Shown here in pieces: positions 5,100-5,725 of a stretch of 5,725 nt of DNA. How positions within the stretch are numbered: position 1 is the stretch's first letter; every line of letters starts with the position of its first letter. The position numbers were made by a program, and so were the translations under genes. The notes under the pieces were generated by a model. It made no database searches and was not told the origin of the DNA. It was given only the letters and a program-made list of their open reading frames with translations. The DNA lies in assembly GCA_016462095.1 (NCBI GenBank), contig JAEMTW010000128.1:1-5725 (forward strand). The letters run 5' to 3'. This DNA is from Thermoleophilia bacterium. Its GTDB lineage: Bacteria; Actinomycetota; Thermoleophilia; Gaiellales; F1-60-MAGs149.

Positions 5100-5725
5100 A
5101 TGGCTACTGATACCAACCCCCGCATGCACGCCGGCAACGGCCTCGAGGGCATCTCGATCGGCCCCAGCGAGATCTGCCTCGTCGATGGCGAGAACGGCCA
5201 GCTGATCTATCGCGGCCACGACGCCGAAGTACTCGTCCGCGAGCACACGTTCGACGAAGTCGCCTTCCTGCTCTGGACCGGCCGACTGCCCAGCGTCGAC
5301 GAGACCAACGAGCTGCGCGAAGTCGTCTTCGACAACATGCGCAAAGTTGCCGCCGAGCCCGCCACCGTCGCCACGCTCAACCCCAACGCACTCACGATGG
5401 ACGCCGTGCGCTCCGCAATGAGCGTCTGGTCGATGGGACGCAACCTCGCCGAAGGCGGCACCCCCGCCGACGCCCAGGCCGCACTTGGCGCGATCGCTGG
5501 CTCCGTTGCCCTGCTCGGCGCTCGCCGCGCCGGCGTGACGCCCGGCGACATTCAGCCCGGCGACACGATTGCCCGCGCCTACCTGCGCATCATGACCGGC
5601 GCCGAGCCGACCGACGCACAAGTTGGCGCCCTCGACGCGTACCTCGTGTTGACCGCCGAGCACGGCATGAACGCCTCGACCTTTACCGGCCGCGTGATCG
5701 TCTCCACCGCCTCCGACATCGGCTC
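5100..5725 (+). CDS. gltA: Citrate synthase (3' end cut off by window edge)
   Basis: The enzyme condenses oxaloacetate with acetyl-CoA to citrate, the entry step of the TCA cycle, in the cytoplasm. The 208 visible codons cover about the first half to 55% of a short bacterial citrate synthase (about 370-390 residues). Family marks include GLEGISIGPSEICLVDGE near 14-31, the LIYRGHD motif at 35-41, FLLWTGRLP at 56-64, and EHGMNASTFTGRVIVST at 187-203, the region around the first conserved histidine (H188). The GPLHGG active-site segment and the catalytic aspartate lie beyond the window. The related 2-methylcitrate synthase cannot be excluded from this part; the neighbouring succinate dehydrogenase genes favour citrate synthase. 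The start is fixed by AAGGAG seven bases upstream. Codons strongly prefer C at the third position. Confidence 0.93.
   Translation, partial: MATDTNPRMHAGNGLEGISIGPSEICLVDGENGQLIYRGHDAEVLVREHTFDEVAFLLWTGRLPSVDETNELREVVFDNMRKVAAEPATVATLNPNALTMDAVRSAMSVWSMGRNLAEGGTPADAQAALGAIAGSVALLGARRAGVTPGDIQPGDTIARAYLRIMTGAEPTDAQVGALDAYLVLTAEHGMNASTFTGRVIVSTASDIG

Noticed and set aside
5085..5663. Minus-strand open frame of 192 codons opposite citrate synthase
   Set aside because: It is Gly/Ala/Val-rich antisense sequence of a clear citrate synthase with a strong ribosome binding site.

Overview
This is a high-GC bacterial window centred on the TCA cycle. Shine-Dalgarno (SD) sequences of the GGAGG/AAGGAG type precede most genes, and one promoter-like site has a 17-base spacer, so this is a bacterium and not an archaeon. 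The phylum cannot be fixed from the sequence alone. The layout fits several high-GC lineages, such as Chloroflexota, Actinomycetota-like groups or Eremiobacterota, and I do not choose between them.

Layout. The minus strand carries an apparent operon read from about 4100 down to 1: sdhA (4062-2380), sdhB (2378-1320), an HdrB-like gene with two cysteine-rich CCG domains, here called sdhE (1312-398), and a fourth unrecognised gene (334 down to the window edge). The first three genes lie 1 and 7 bases apart; the fourth follows after 63 bases. Diverging from sdhA on the plus strand is a multi-pass membrane protein (4234-4983) resembling the glycerophosphoryl diester phosphodiesterase membrane-domain family. 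Next on the plus strand is a citrate synthase (5100 to the window end, truncated). The gaps at 4063-4233 and 4984-5099 hold the regulatory signals. No gene-free stretch exceeds 300 bases. I saw no RNA genes, mobile elements or CRISPR arrays.

How the genes fit together. SdhA and SdhB form the soluble flavin and iron-sulfur part of succinate dehydrogenase or fumarate reductase. No canonical haem-binding membrane anchor (SdhC/SdhD) appears. Its place is taken by a protein with ten conserved cysteines in two CCG domains, the arrangement of the 'type E' succinate:quinone oxidoreductases known from Sulfolobales and, as SdhE/MfrE, from some Campylobacterota. Agreeing with this, SdhB has a fourth cysteine in its third cluster motif, which predicts a second [4Fe-4S] cluster in place of the usual [3Fe-4S], and a long HdrC-like C-terminal extension. 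The Sulfolobus operon also ends with a small subunit of unclear role, so the fourth gene here is a candidate accessory subunit. The adjacent citrate synthase makes oxidative TCA use plausible.

The most interesting points are the type E enzyme in a bacterial context, the uncharacterised fourth gene, a perfect 17-bp dyad at the presumed sdh transcription start, and a strong strand asymmetry in codon third positions.
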